Notes: generated from the sequence alone by a model not told the origin. Shown: positions 1-8,488, counted from the stretch's first letter. The stretch: 64,000 nucleotides of DNA from Halorubrum vacuolatum (GCF_900188065.1 NZ_FZNQ01000008.1:1-64000); one strand, 5' to 3'. Made by a program: numbers and translations.

Positions 1-230
1 TGATGATTTTTATCCCGAGCGACCACTTTCGCCCGTCGTTCCGGCAGACTCCCATCACTATGGAACGACGAGAGCGCCTCCACGGACGGTTCCGCCAGCG
101 AAATTTCGATGGCCCTCGCGTCGTCGGAAAGAGACCGCTCTTCCTCGACGGTCGTCCACGCTGCTTCGACTTCGCTTTCGGTCAGTGGCGTCAGTGGATG
201 GCGCGCTTCTTCAGGTTGTCCAAACGACAT
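1..230 (-). CDS. Copper-containing primary-amine oxidase, N-terminal part (cut by window edge)
   Basis: The gene runs off the left edge; about 76 codons are visible, read from the ATG at 228-230. The start reads MSFGQPEEARHPLTPLT, followed by SEVEAAW and IEISLAEPSVEAL. The HPL-x-PLT opening and the later 'slaEPsveal' stretch match the first small domain of copper amine oxidases, which oxidise primary amines to aldehydes with release of H2O2 and ammonia using a topaquinone cofactor. The catalytic Tyr and copper His residues lie outside the window, so the call rests on the N-terminal pattern only. A TATA-like stretch lies near 252-260, and a perfect palindrome covers the start codon. Confidence 0.6.
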   Translation of the reverse strand, partial: MSFGQPEEARHPLTPLTESEVEAAWTTVEEERSLSDDARAIEISLAEPSVEALSSFHSDGSLPERRAKVVARDKNH

Positions 231-245
231 GTGTCATGACACATG
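228..245. promoter_or_regulatory. Perfect 18-bp palindrome at amine oxidase start
   Basis: The sequence CATGTGTCATGACACATG equals its own reverse complement. It includes the start codon of the minus-strand amine oxidase and lies between that codon and a TATA-like TTAATCC on the minus strand (about 252-260). A site there would block initiation, so it looks like a repressor operator. The binding protein is unknown. Confidence 0.5.
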
Positions 246-280
246 ATGGCATAGGATTAATCTCTTTCCTCAGCAGTGAC

Positions 281-945
281 GGTAGTGTTCAGCTAAGCTG
301 ATTCCATGCGAAGGCGAACGATCTGATCCACTGTTCGGCAGTTTCTGGTTCTGCGTTGCTGAAACAGTTTGAGAACTAGAGTGTTCTGCGTTTTACCTCA
401 CGAAAGACATGTTCATTGCTGTTTCGATTTCCGTGACATTCGTCTCTGAAATCGAGGTCGTGCTTGCGGCAACCTCTGTGGAGTGAGTGCGCTCCGTCGA
501 TCAATATACTCGCCTCCTCGATCTCGTGTTTGGCGCAAGTTCAGTGAAGAACTGATCGACAATCATGTTGTTTCTCGTCGGTTCAAGACTTGTGTGTGAC
601 AGATCGCTTGAGTCGGGATCGACAGCAGCGTACAGCCAGGATTGTTCGTCGTCACGCTGAATCACCGTTTCATCAACAGCAACGTGATTCGGGCTTCGAC
701 CAGCCTCCGGCTGTCGATCTGCCTTATGAATCCAGTTATGAACGGTTGGACGACCCCGACCAACACCGAACATTTCAAGTGAAGAGGCAGTATTCGAAAG
801 CATAATTCGGAGGGATGAAGCCGAAGACTGAGCTTCATCAACAGCCGCGGTGTTGCTTCTCGTTCCACAAAATCTACGTTGATCTCATCCAAACAGCCGC
901 TGAGCTAGGCGTTTTCGGGCAGAGATCACTTTGAAAACGCATCGC
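281..945 (-). mobile_element. Degenerate IS6-family insertion sequence
   Basis: The remnant is bounded on the left by GGTAGTGTTCAGC (281-293), which looks like an IS6-type terminal repeat. On the right a diverged match is seen around 932-945 (reverse complement GGCGATGCGTTTTCA). Inside is a single broken transposase gene. The end coordinates are approximate because the right repeat has decayed; no target duplication could be confirmed. Confidence 0.4.
289..919 (-). pseudogene. IS6-family transposase pseudogene
   Basis: Minus-strand fragments in different frames join into one IS6-type DDE transposase. The N-terminus is PENA-stop-LSGCLDEINVDFVE (the ATG appears changed to CTG and a TAG sits at codon 5), followed by REATPRLLMKLSLRLH. 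After a frameshift near 810 comes FGVGRGRPTVHNWIHKADRQ and VAVDETVIQ (first catalytic Asp) and LYAAVDPDS. After a second shift near 530 come ILIDGAHSL (second Asp), HGNRNSNEHVFREVKRRT (catalytic Glu region), an in-frame TAG, and finally WIRSFAFAWNQLS. With at least two frameshifts, two nonsense codons and a lost start it cannot make a working transposase. Confidence 0.8.
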
Positions 946-960
946 CTCACCTTTCAATCC

Positions 961-1229
961 TTATCTGAACACCGCCCGTCGGACGAACCCAAGGTATTTG
1001 CGTTCGGTCGAGAGTTGAGAGGCGAGTGGTGTCCACGGGAATTCGTGTACGTCAACCTGGTGGGCATTCAGACATTCGATCGCCCATTGAGTCAGCGCGT
1101 GTCGAACGAGTTGATACCGTCGCTTGTCGAGTACGTCTCGACCGGATCCCGTTCGTCGAGATCGGAATCGTCGCTCCAGATGGCTGCATCAGTGACGTCA
1201 CTCGTGAGCGAGCGGATGCGGGTGTCCAC
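961..1229 (-). pseudogene. Possible decayed gene between IS remnant and MMPL gene
   Basis: From a GTG at 1227-1229 the minus strand reads VDTRIRSLTSDVTDAAIWSD with haloarchaea-like acidic composition, ending in TGA at 1092-1094. A one-base shift then continues WAIECLNAHQVDVHEFPWTP and on to FVRRAVFR before TAA at 961-963. The two pieces look like one frameshifted reading frame next to the dead insertion sequence. I do not recognise the family. The stretch 946-1301 otherwise shows no convincing gene; a plus-strand frame over 931-1305 lacks haloarchaeal composition. Confidence 0.2.
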
Positions 1230-1301
1230 TGAACGCGTCGTTTACATACCGCTCGGGAGGATATTCATTGTCGAGGCCGCTCCTCGCGTAACGACCGTAG
1301 C

Positions 1302-3848
1302 ATGACATCGCCATCGACCGACGGCCGACCCAACTGGGCAATCGTCCTGTTTGAGCGTCGAAGCCGGCTGTTGGTTGTCGTGTTGCTCCTTGCAACGGTC
1401 GCCGTCGGCAGTGGTCTCCTGTTCGGGTCGGGTGGCGGCTTCGAGGTGGCGACGTTCGACGTGAGTTCGCCGGAACACGAGGCCCTCGAAATGACGAGCG
1501 ACCGATTCGATCGGGACACGCGTCCGGTGTCACAGGTCGTCATCCATTCGGAGTCGACCGATACCGTCTCGAAACCCGTGTTGTTGGAGACGCTCAGAGT
1601 TCAACAGGACCTTCGAGCCGATCCGACGATTAACGCGACCCTCACAGAGAATCAGCCCACGGTCGGCCTTGCAAATGCGGTCGCGCTGGCGTCGGACCCA
1701 CGGATCGCCCTCGGCGGTGAGACCGACATCGAGGGGAAGTATCGGACGTTGGAGGGTCGAAGCGACGAGGAGATCGACGCCGCACTCGGCGTCGCACTCA
1801 GGAGTGACGACCTGTCGCCGCCCGACCAGCCGCCGGTCTCCGCGCTGGTTCCACGGGAGTACGAGGCCGGACAGCAGGCGAACGCACAGCTCATCATCGT
1901 CGTCCACGACGAGGAGGCCACTGACGCGGAGCTGCTCGAAGCCCAAGAGGCCATCGAGTCGACCGCCGACGAACGATTCGAGCAGTCCGGCGTCGAATCG
2001 TTCGTCCTCGGAGAACAGCTCGTGCTTGACCGGAGCGGGAGTGCGACCGGCGAGAGCTTCCTGGTCGTCGGGCCGCTGATCGTGCTCGTCGTGGTCGGGC
2101 TGCTGGCGTTGAGCTACCGGGATCCGCTCGACGTCGCGCTCGCGGCCGTGGGTATCGGACTCGTTTTCGTCTGGCTGGTCGGGGCGATGAGCTGGGTGGG
2201 GCTCTCGTTCAATCAGCTGCTGATCGCGGTTCCGTGCCTGCTGGTCGGCCTGAGCGTGGATTACTCGCTGCACGTCGTCATGCGCTATCGGGAGCATCGA
2301 ACACGCCAGCCGGCGTGGCCGGTTGCAACCGCGATGGCCGCCGGAGTCGCTGGCGTGGTGGTCGCCATCGGAGCGACGACGCTGACGACCGCAACCGGGT
2401 TTTTGGCCGGCCTCGCCAGCCCGATCGGCCTCTTGCGGGAGTTCGGGGTCGCCGCCGCGATCGGCATCGGCTCGGCGTTCGTCGTCTTCGGGCTGTTGCT
2501 TCCGGCCCTCCGTATCGAACTCGATGGACTGGTCGATCGCTCGGACCGTCCGGGCGCCCCATCGACGGTCGGCTCGCTCGACGGTGTCCGTCGGCTACTC
2601 GTCGCCTGTGGTTCGATCGGGAGCCGTCGACCGGTGCTGGTCGTCGCGCTCGCCGTTCTGGTGGCGGCCGGCGGCGCGATGGGTGCGACCGCCGTCGAGA
2701 CGTCGACCGATCGGACGGACTTTTTGCCTGAAGAACAAGCCGGCTGGATGGCGTCGCTGCCGGAGCCGCTGCAGCCGGCGTCGGCGGGACTCCGCGAGCA
2801 AACGCTGTTCGTCGAATCCACCTTCGAGTCGCCGTCGGATCGGACCGTCGAGATCCTGATAACTGGCAACGTCACCGCCGGGTCCGTCGATCGGACGCTC
2901 AATGCGGCGCACGCACACGCCGAGGACCGGCCCACGACGGCGACATCGGCGGCCGACGGACCGGTCATCGAGAGCCCACTGACGACCGTCGAGCAGATAG
3001 CTGCGGGGAACGAGACGGTCGCCACGCTCGCCGCCGAGCGCGGTGTGACGGGTACTGGCGATGACGATCAGGACTTGACGGCACTGTTCGATGCCGTCTA
3101 CGCCGCCGACGAGGCCGCAGCCAGCGGCACGATCCACCGAACCGCCGGGAGCGACAACGGCGGCGAGTACGACGCGCTTCGGCTGACGGTCGTGATCGAG
3201 GAAACGGCCGACGCCGAGGCGATCTACACGGACGCCCGCTCGACGGCGGCGGTGATCGATGACGACCCGAACCTGCAGGCGACGGCGACGGGCGAGCCGG
3301 TCGTCGAGGCGGTCGAACAGCGGGCGATCCTCGAGACGGTTCTCACGACGTTTCTGCTCGCACTCGGCGTGATCACGGCCCTCTTGGTGGGCGTGTTCCG
3401 GCTCCGCCATCGGTCGTGGTCCCTTGGGCTGGTCGCGATGCTGCCCGTGCTGTTGGCCATTGCGTGGTTGATCGGCACGCTGTGGGTGCTGTCGATCCCG
3501 TTCAACGCCGAGACCGCGTTGATCGTCGCCATCGCCATCGGGCTCGGAACCGACTATACGGTCCATCTCACCGATCGGTTCGTGACCGAACGCCGGGCAG
3601 GCGGTCGTCGGAACGCCCTCCGATTGACCCTGGTCGAAACCGGCGGGGCGGTCCTCGCCAGCGGAGTGACGACGATGGCCGGCTTCGGGCTGTTGATGCT
3701 GACGATCATCCCCTCGTTGCAGCGGTTCGGCTTCGTGACGGCGGTCGTCACGGGCTACGCGCTGATGGCGACGCTGGTCGTGCTTCCGGCCCTGTTGGTG
3801 CTCTGGGATCGTCGATTGACGACGTTGGATTCGGAAGGGGTCACTTGA
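1302..3848 (+). CDS. MMPL/RND-superfamily exporter
   Basis: This 848-residue membrane protein has the internal duplication of RND transporters. Each half consists of one TM helix (about 24-42 and 440-462), a large extracytoplasmic domain, and a cluster of five helices. Both halves carry the family signature with a membrane Asp: VGLSVDYSLHVVMRYRE (Asp about 320) and IGLGTDYTVHLTDRF (Asp about 751). These residues are expected to relay ions that drive export. It most resembles the archaeal 'predicted exporter' (HAE3-like) group; the substrate, possibly a lipid or hydrophobic compound, cannot be read from the sequence. The ATG at 1302 is the first start in frame with good coding. It is monocistronic, with a dead IS and decayed sequence upstream. 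Confidence 0.9.
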   Translation: MTSPSTDGRPNWAIVLFERRSRLLVVVLLLATVAVGSGLLFGSGGGFEVATFDVSSPEHEALEMTSDRFDRDTRPVSQVVIHSESTDTVSKPVLLETLRVQQDLRADPTINATLTENQPTVGLANAVALASDPRIALGGETDIEGKYRTLEGRSDEEIDAALGVALRSDDLSPPDQPPVSALVPREYEAGQQANAQLIIVVHDEEATDAELLEAQEAIESTADERFEQSGVESFVLGEQLVLDRSGSATGESFLVVGPLIVLVVVGLLALSYRDPLDVALAAVGIGLVFVWLVGAMSWVGLSFNQLLIAVPCLLVGLSVDYSLHVVMRYREHRTRQPAWPVATAMAAGVAGVVVAIGATTLTTATGFLAGLASPIGLLREFGVAAAIGIGSAFVVFGLLLPALRIELDGLVDRSDRPGAPSTVGSLDGVRRLLVACGSIGSRRPVLVVALAVLVAAGGAMGATAVETSTDRTDFLPEEQAGWMASLPEPLQPASAGLREQTLFVESTFESPSDRTVEILITGNVTAGSVDRTLNAAHAHAEDRPTTATSAADGPVIESPLTTVEQIAAGNETVATLAAERGVTGTGDDDQDLTALFDAVYAADEAAASGTIHRTAGSDNGGEYDALRLTVVIEETADAEAIYTDARSTAAVIDDDPNLQATATGEPVVEAVEQRAILETVLTTFLLALGVITALLVGVFRLRHRSWSLGLVAMLPVLLAIAWLIGTLWVLSIPFNAETALIVAIAIGLGTDYTVHLTDRFVTERRAGGRRNALRLTLVETGGAVLASGVTTMAGFGLLMLTIIPSLQRFGFVTAVVTGYALMATLVVLPALLVLWDRRLTTLDSEGVT

Positions 3849-4029
3849 CCCCGGCGGCTTCGTAATAGTATAACAGACGGCGACCACGGGACGGACCCGA
3901 GGCGGGAGCGGACGCTTCTTTCCTGGAGATACTCGTTCGCCTCGTGGCGGGTCCGCCGCGAAGGCGGTATAAACAACTGTATAGTCCAGACATATTCAAA
4001 TACCCCTAGGTGTCATACTCTCAACCGGG

Positions 4030-5637
4030 ATGAGTAACAAGGATAAACGCGAGCCGCCACTCGACGACGAGGAGGCGGCAGCGATAGAAGAGGAACTGAA
4101 CGGGAAGTTCACGATGCCTCGGGGGAGTTCCGAGACGCATCGGCGTCGACTGCTCGGGGCGATCGCCGGCGCTGGGACGGTAGCGGTTGCTGGCTGTCTG
4201 GGGCTGTTCGAGGAGCCGGAGCAGCGAGAACCCGAAGAACCCGAAGAACCTGATGACGACGACGTGGATGATGATGACGATGACGATGATGTAGTCGAAC
4301 GCCCAGATTATACCGCGATCGATACGATGATGCCGGACTGGGTAATGAAGGATCTCGTCATCCCGCTCGATACCCAGATCGCGTACAACGACGAGCAGAT
4401 CTTTTTCAATTTCACGTGGGAGTGGGACGTGCCAAACGGTTGGTTCCATGACCTATTTGTCTACGAAGATGATGAATGGGTTCGATACGGCGATCCAAAT
4501 CCTGGAGTCGCCGATCCCGACTACGGAGTCGGTGATATCTTCAACGGCTTCACCGAAGATCGGCTTTCGTTTATGATCGACGACGGGAGCGTTGAAGGGT
4601 TCGCAAACTTCGGTGGATGGCTAACCATTCACGAAGGGACGCGGACGTTGCCCGGTGCAGTCGAGGGCGAAGAAGTCGAAGATCACCCACACCACGGCGA
4701 CATTCTCGAAAACGACGACGTTCGAAAGTACATCCCCCAGTCTCGAAACGGCGAGTGGTGGGAGAACGACTGGGACGACGTCAAAGATCAAGAAGAACTC
4801 GACGAGATGCTCGAAAACGGCGAGTTCCTCGATATGCCGATGTTGCGAGCACACCGTGGCGCCCCCGGTGGGTATGGAACGACCCACTGTATTCTGGATC
4901 ACCGACACGGTGCCATGGACGAACCGTCGACGCGGATCCGAAACAGCCAAGATATCGTCGACGGCAACCCGGAGTTCATGTTTGACCCGGATGTCGTCGA
5001 AGGTGGAACACTTGACCTCGATGAAATCTATGAGGGCAACGTTCCACAAACCGACACGCACGCGCTGATCGAAGGCGAAAACATGGTTCCGTTCGACGAG
5101 GATGAAGCCGATGTCTATGAGGGTGCGGTGATCCCACGTCGGTACAGCCGCCCGGACGCGGTCGAAGGCCCTGGTGCAATCTGGCAGGTCGATGCGACGT
5201 ACGAAAACGGCACGTGGACCATGGAGATGTGGCGGGACCTGTCGGTTGGTTTCCTCGGTGAAACGGAGTTCGAACCGGGCGAAGTGTATGATTTCTCGCC
5301 GGCGGTCCACGGCGGCGGTGCACAGCGATGGCACTGGGTTGGCTATCCGTACAAACTCGGCCTCGGCGTCGAACCCGAGGATCCTGTCCACGAGGATGCT
5401 GGTCTCGTCGCCGAGGAAGTCGACGGGCGACCTGACTGGGACGAGATCGAAACGTACACCATCCCACTGATGTACCCCGGTCAGACTGACTGGACGTGGC
5501 TCGTCAGCGGTGAACATCCTCGCGTCGACGAAATTCGTAACGACGAGATCAATATCTGGGAGTACCACGACGAAGACCCCGAGGCGTTCGCCCAGCGGAT
5601 GATCGACCTCGAAGAAGCGATGGCCCCCCGAAAATAG
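4030..5637 (+). CDS. Tat-exported lipoprotein with ethylbenzene dehydrogenase-like (heme b subunit-type) domain
   Basis: This is a 535-residue protein with a Tat motif (HRRRLLGAIAGAG, RRR at 38-40) followed by a lipobox with Cys56 (VAVAGC), so it should be anchored outside the membrane. An Asp-rich linker follows (about residues 75-88), typical of haloarchaeal lipoproteins. The C-terminal half contains the pattern IWQVDATYENGTWTMEMWRD ... GEVYDFSPAVHGGGAQRWHW, which resembles the ethylbenzene dehydrogenase gamma-subunit / type II DMSO-reductase heme-binding domain. It lies 180 bases upstream of an Fe-S protein and an NrfD subunit, so a role as an external redox or heme subunit is likely (inference). 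Whether it binds heme is unproven. Confidence 0.75.
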   Translation: MSNKDKREPPLDDEEAAAIEEELNGKFTMPRGSSETHRRRLLGAIAGAGTVAVAGCLGLFEEPEQREPEEPEEPDDDDVDDDDDDDDVVERPDYTAIDTMMPDWVMKDLVIPLDTQIAYNDEQIFFNFTWEWDVPNGWFHDLFVYEDDEWVRYGDPNPGVADPDYGVGDIFNGFTEDRLSFMIDDGSVEGFANFGGWLTIHEGTRTLPGAVEGEEVEDHPHHGDILENDDVRKYIPQSRNGEWWENDWDDVKDQEELDEMLENGEFLDMPMLRAHRGAPGGYGTTHCILDHRHGAMDEPSTRIRNSQDIVDGNPEFMFDPDVVEGGTLDLDEIYEGNVPQTDTHALIEGENMVPFDEDEADVYEGAVIPRRYSRPDAVEGPGAIWQVDATYENGTWTMEMWRDLSVGFLGETEFEPGEVYDFSPAVHGGGAQRWHWVGYPYKLGLGVEPEDPVHEDAGLVAEEVDGRPDWDEIETYTIPLMYPGQTDWTWLVSGEHPRVDEIRNDEINIWEYHDEDPEAFAQRMIDLEEAMAPRK

Positions 5638-5688
5638 GCTCTCGACCCACTATCCTGTGCGGTCTTTTATAAACTGGTGAAAACATAC

Positions 5689-5743
5689 ACGGCGCTCACA
5701 CCGGAGATCGCTCGATCTCGGTAGTCGATCTCCGCGGCGCCGT
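5689..5743. repeat. Interrupted 55-bp inverted repeat upstream of Fe-S/NrfD promoter
   Basis: Outer arms ACGGCGC (5689-5695) and GCGCCGT (5737-5743) enclose inner arms CGGAGATCG (5702-5710) and CGATCTCCG (5726-5734). Sixteen base pairs in two blocks could form a long hairpin or a double operator. It begins about 50 bases after the lipoprotein stop codon and ends 13 bases before a TATA box, so it could be a terminator, an operator, or both. Confidence 0.55.
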
Positions 5744-5756
5744 ATCCATCAGGGGG

Positions 5757-5765
5757 TATATAAAT
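5757..5765 (+). promoter_or_regulatory. TATA box of the Fe-S/NrfD operon
   Basis: TATATAAAT lies about 53 bases before the ATG at 5818, giving an expected 5' leader near 30 bases. A second TATA-like TTTATAAA lies about 5665-5673, on the other side of the inverted repeat, so two promoters may be used. Confidence 0.5.
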
Positions 5766-5817
5766 AACTGCATTATACGGCGGATCTGCTACGGGGGGTG
5801 CGCGATGAATAGTATAT

Positions 5818-6978
5818 ATGAACGCATCAGATCCCCCAGACGATATCGACAGCGAGGCCTGGGAGGCGTGGGCGACCGAGGTCGTCGACGGTACCGGCTT
5901 CGACGTCGAACTCGGGGTCGGGCTCGCCCGCGACGCCCAGCGCGTCGCCCGAGGCGAGATGACCGAAGCCGAATACCAGGCCAAATACCACGAGGACGTT
6001 CTCGACGAGTTCGGCGTCGACGATCGACCCACCGCGCCGGAGCCACAGAAGGCGGACGGCTCGCCGCTGCCCGGGGTTCCCGGCACCGGAAACGGCAAAC
6101 GGTCACGCCGGTCGATGTTGAAAACCGCCGGCGCGATCGGCCTCGGGACGCTCGGGTTGAGCGCGGCACAGCAATCGACGCGCACGGTCGCCGCCCAGAG
6201 CGGCGACGGCGACTCCGAGTCGGACGTCCAGATGGGCATGGCGATCAACACCGACCGCTGTATCGCCTGTCTGCAGTGTATGGACGCCTGTAACGAGGAG
6301 AACGGCAACCCGGCGGAGTCGCTGTGGATGGCCGTCCTCCGCTACCAGGAGGACGACTACACCGACAACGAGGAGTTCCTCACCCGTCCCTGTCAGCACT
6401 GTTCGGACGCCCCGTGTGAGACGGCCTGTCCGACCAACGCCCGCTACACGCGGGAGGAGGACGGCATCGTCCTGACGGACTACGACCAGTGTACCGGCTG
6501 CCGGTACTGTGAGGTCTCCTGTCCGTACGGCGTCAACTACATGGAGTGGGCCGAACCCGGCGGGGGCGACTTCGAGGCCGACCGCGACGTCGACGGCGTC
6601 ACCGCCGCAGGCAGCGCCCCGCAGGGGACGATGGGCAAGTGTACGTTCTGTGCACACCGCCAGGTCAGCGACGACGAGTCGCTCCAAGGGACGACCGCCT
6701 GTGAGGACGTCTGCCCGGTCGATGCGATCCACTTCGGGGATATGAACGACGAGGAGAGCGCCCCGCGGCAGCATCTGGCCAACGACACCGGCGGCCAGCC
6801 GACCTACCGGCTGCTCGAGGACAAAGGAACCGAACCGAACATCGTCTACGTCGGCAACGAACCGTCGCGAACGGCGACCCAGACCGACGGTCCGACCGGC
6901 GAAAACGAGTTCGACCTCGTCCGCGAACGACACGGACGACGCGAGATCGAGATCGGCAGCCACGAGGATGATGACTGA
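5818..6978 (+). CDS. Four-cluster 4Fe-4S electron-transfer subunit (PsrB/HybA/NrfC type)
   Basis: This is a 386-residue iron-sulfur protein. Sixteen Cys in four groups bind four 4Fe-4S clusters: CIACLQCMDAC (148-158), CQHC...CETAC (192-204), CTGCRYCEVSC (225-235) and CTFC...CEDVC (275-299). Such subunits carry electrons between a quinone-reactive membrane subunit and a catalytic subunit. A Tat-like segment (KRSRRSMLKTAGAIGLG, RR about 97-98) is preceded by an unusual extension of about 93 acidic residues, a feature I associate with haloarchaeal members of this family. The stop overlaps the next start (TGATG), so it is co-translated with the NrfD gene. No molybdopterin subunit is adjacent. Confidence 0.88.
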   Translation: MNASDPPDDIDSEAWEAWATEVVDGTGFDVELGVGLARDAQRVARGEMTEAEYQAKYHEDVLDEFGVDDRPTAPEPQKADGSPLPGVPGTGNGKRSRRSMLKTAGAIGLGTLGLSAAQQSTRTVAAQSGDGDSESDVQMGMAINTDRCIACLQCMDACNEENGNPAESLWMAVLRYQEDDYTDNEEFLTRPCQHCSDAPCETACPTNARYTREEDGIVLTDYDQCTGCRYCEVSCPYGVNYMEWAEPGGGDFEADRDVDGVTAAGSAPQGTMGKCTFCAHRQVSDDESLQGTTACEDVCPVDAIHFGDMNDEESAPRQHLANDTGGQPTYRLLEDKGTEPNIVYVGNEPSRTATQTDGPTGENEFDLVRERHGRREIEIGSHEDDD

Positions 6979-8285
6979 TGTCAACCACTAACAACACCAT
7001 ATTAACGCCCCTGAAGACGCTCAGCGTGAAATTCCTCGCGCTGGTCGTCGTTCTCGGCATCGCCGCGCTGGTCATGCTCGAAGCGATCGTTCACCAGCTG
7101 CAACACGGACTGGCCGTGACCGACCTCGCCAGTTGGGGAACCCAGGAGGGCGTGACGTGGGGCATCTACATCGGCACCTTCGAATGGTTCGCCGGAATGG
7201 CCGTCGGTGCGCTCGCCGCCGTCGGCTACATTCGGTACAACGAGCTGACGCGCTACGACATCATCGCGCGCATCGGTGAGCTTTGGGCGCTCATCTCGGG
7301 ATTGTCGGCCGCCTACCTGATCGTCATCGATCTCGGGCGACCCGACCGGGTGCTCAACATCCTGACCGCGTGGTTCGTCACCGTCCAGTACTCGCCGCTG
7401 GCGTGGGACGTGACGTTCGTCACCGCGCTGTTGGTGATGACCTCGGCGATGCTGATCCTCTCGCTGCGGCGGGACTTCAGCGAGATGGATCTGAACAAGC
7501 TGCCGGTCTACACGGCGCTTCTCGGTGAACTGTTGACCCTAGGCTTCCGGCCTGAAGAGCGTGAAAAGCTCGATTCGATGCTGCGCTGGCTCGGCCTCGC
7601 GCTGTTGATCCTCGCGTTCACCGGCGGGATGGTGCCCGGCTGGCTCCTCGGCGTGGTCGGCGCACAGGCGGGCTGGTACGGCGGCATCGCCGGGATCGCG
7701 TTCCTTTCAGCCGGACTGATGAGCGGCGTCGCGGTGCTCGCCATCACGGCCGGGGTGCTTCGGTACCTCTACGGGATGGAGGAGGCCCTCCCCGAGGAGG
7801 TCTTCGTCGGACTCGGGAAAGCGCTCACCCTGTTCGGCTTCGTCTACCTCGTGGTGCAGTTCAACAACCTCCTCCCGAGCATCTTCCCGATGGCACCGCT
7901 GGCCGAATCACGGGTCGGTGAGGCGATGTTGTACGGTCACTTCGCGACCGACTTCTGGCTCGCCATGGGGGCCGTCGCGATCCCGATGCTCATCCTGGCG
8001 GTCTTCCGCGAACGGATGCTCGCCGGCGGCGTCGGGCTGGCGGTGGTCAGCGTAGTCATGCTGTGGGGTGTGTGGGTCAAGAGCCAACTGACCGTCATCG
8101 AGCCGCTCATGTACTCCTCGGGGCTGCCATATGAGGTGGGCACCTACGTGCCGACGCTCGTCGAGTGGGTGATCACGATCGGGTCGATCCTGGTCGCGAT
8201 CCTCCTGTTCTCGATAGCGACGAAACTCGTGCCGATGGGCCGACTGCTCGATGACACGGCGTCGACCGAGGAGGTGAGAAACTAA
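6978..8285 (+). CDS. NrfD/PsrC-family quinone-interacting membrane subunit
   Basis: This 435-residue protein is almost entirely hydrophobic with about ten TM segments. The pattern GTFEWFAGMAVGALAAVGYI near the N-terminus followed by LSAAYLIVIDLGRPDRVLNI is typical of NrfD/PsrC-family subunits, which exchange electrons and protons with menaquinone on behalf of a partner Fe-S protein. It overlaps the Fe-S gene upstream (TGATG) and the small membrane gene downstream (TAATG), so the three are one operon. The protein is longer than the usual eight-helix PsrC. The direction of electron flow (quinone oxidation or reduction) cannot be read from the sequence. Confidence 0.88.
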   Translation: MSTTNNTILTPLKTLSVKFLALVVVLGIAALVMLEAIVHQLQHGLAVTDLASWGTQEGVTWGIYIGTFEWFAGMAVGALAAVGYIRYNELTRYDIIARIGELWALISGLSAAYLIVIDLGRPDRVLNILTAWFVTVQYSPLAWDVTFVTALLVMTSAMLILSLRRDFSEMDLNKLPVYTALLGELLTLGFRPEEREKLDSMLRWLGLALLILAFTGGMVPGWLLGVVGAQAGWYGGIAGIAFLSAGLMSGVAVLAITAGVLRYLYGMEEALPEEVFVGLGKALTLFGFVYLVVQFNNLLPSIFPMAPLAESRVGEAMLYGHFATDFWLAMGAVAIPMLILAVFRERMLAGGVGLAVVSVVMLWGVWVKSQLTVIEPLMYSSGLPYEVGTYVPTLVEWVITIGSILVAILLFSIATKLVPMGRLLDDTASTEEVRN

Positions 8286-8488
8286 TGACAACCACTATCG
8301 GGATCCCGATCCTGCTCGGGCTCCTGCTGTTGCCGGTCTACACCGTCCTCGCCGGCTTCCTGTTCGGCGAGCCGCGGGACTTCAGGACCGCCGGGATCGG
8401 TCTCGGCGTCATGGCCGCAATGGCGGTGTTCATGATCGGCTCGACGGCGATGATGGGGATCGTCTTCGGCATGATTACCCCGTTTTAA
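8285..8488 (+). CDS. Small two-helix membrane protein of the NrfD operon
   Basis: This is a 67-residue protein with two predicted TM segments (about 4-24 and 33-64) separated by FGEPRDFRTAG. Its ATG shares a base with the stop of the NrfD gene (TAATG), which argues strongly for translational coupling and for a place in the same membrane complex. I do not recognise a named family. It may be an accessory helix subunit, as small subunits are common in membrane redox complexes (inference). Confidence 0.7.
   Translation: MTTTIGIPILLGLLLLPVYTVLAGFLFGEPRDFRTAGIGLGVMAAMAVFMIGSTAMMGIVFGMITPF

Noticed and set aside
931-1305. Plus-strand open frame of 124 codons before the MMPL gene
   Set aside because: Composition is Ser/Arg/Val-rich without acidic bias, no start signals, and it overlaps the MMPL start.
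2595-3887. 430-codon minus-strand frame opposite the MMPL exporter
   Set aside because: Arg/His/Gln-rich shadow of the high-GC exporter gene; no family pattern.
4621-5568. 315-codon minus-strand frame opposite the lipoprotein
   Set aside because: Composition is Val/Arg/Phe-rich shadow coding; the plus strand has Tat signal, lipobox and domain motifs.
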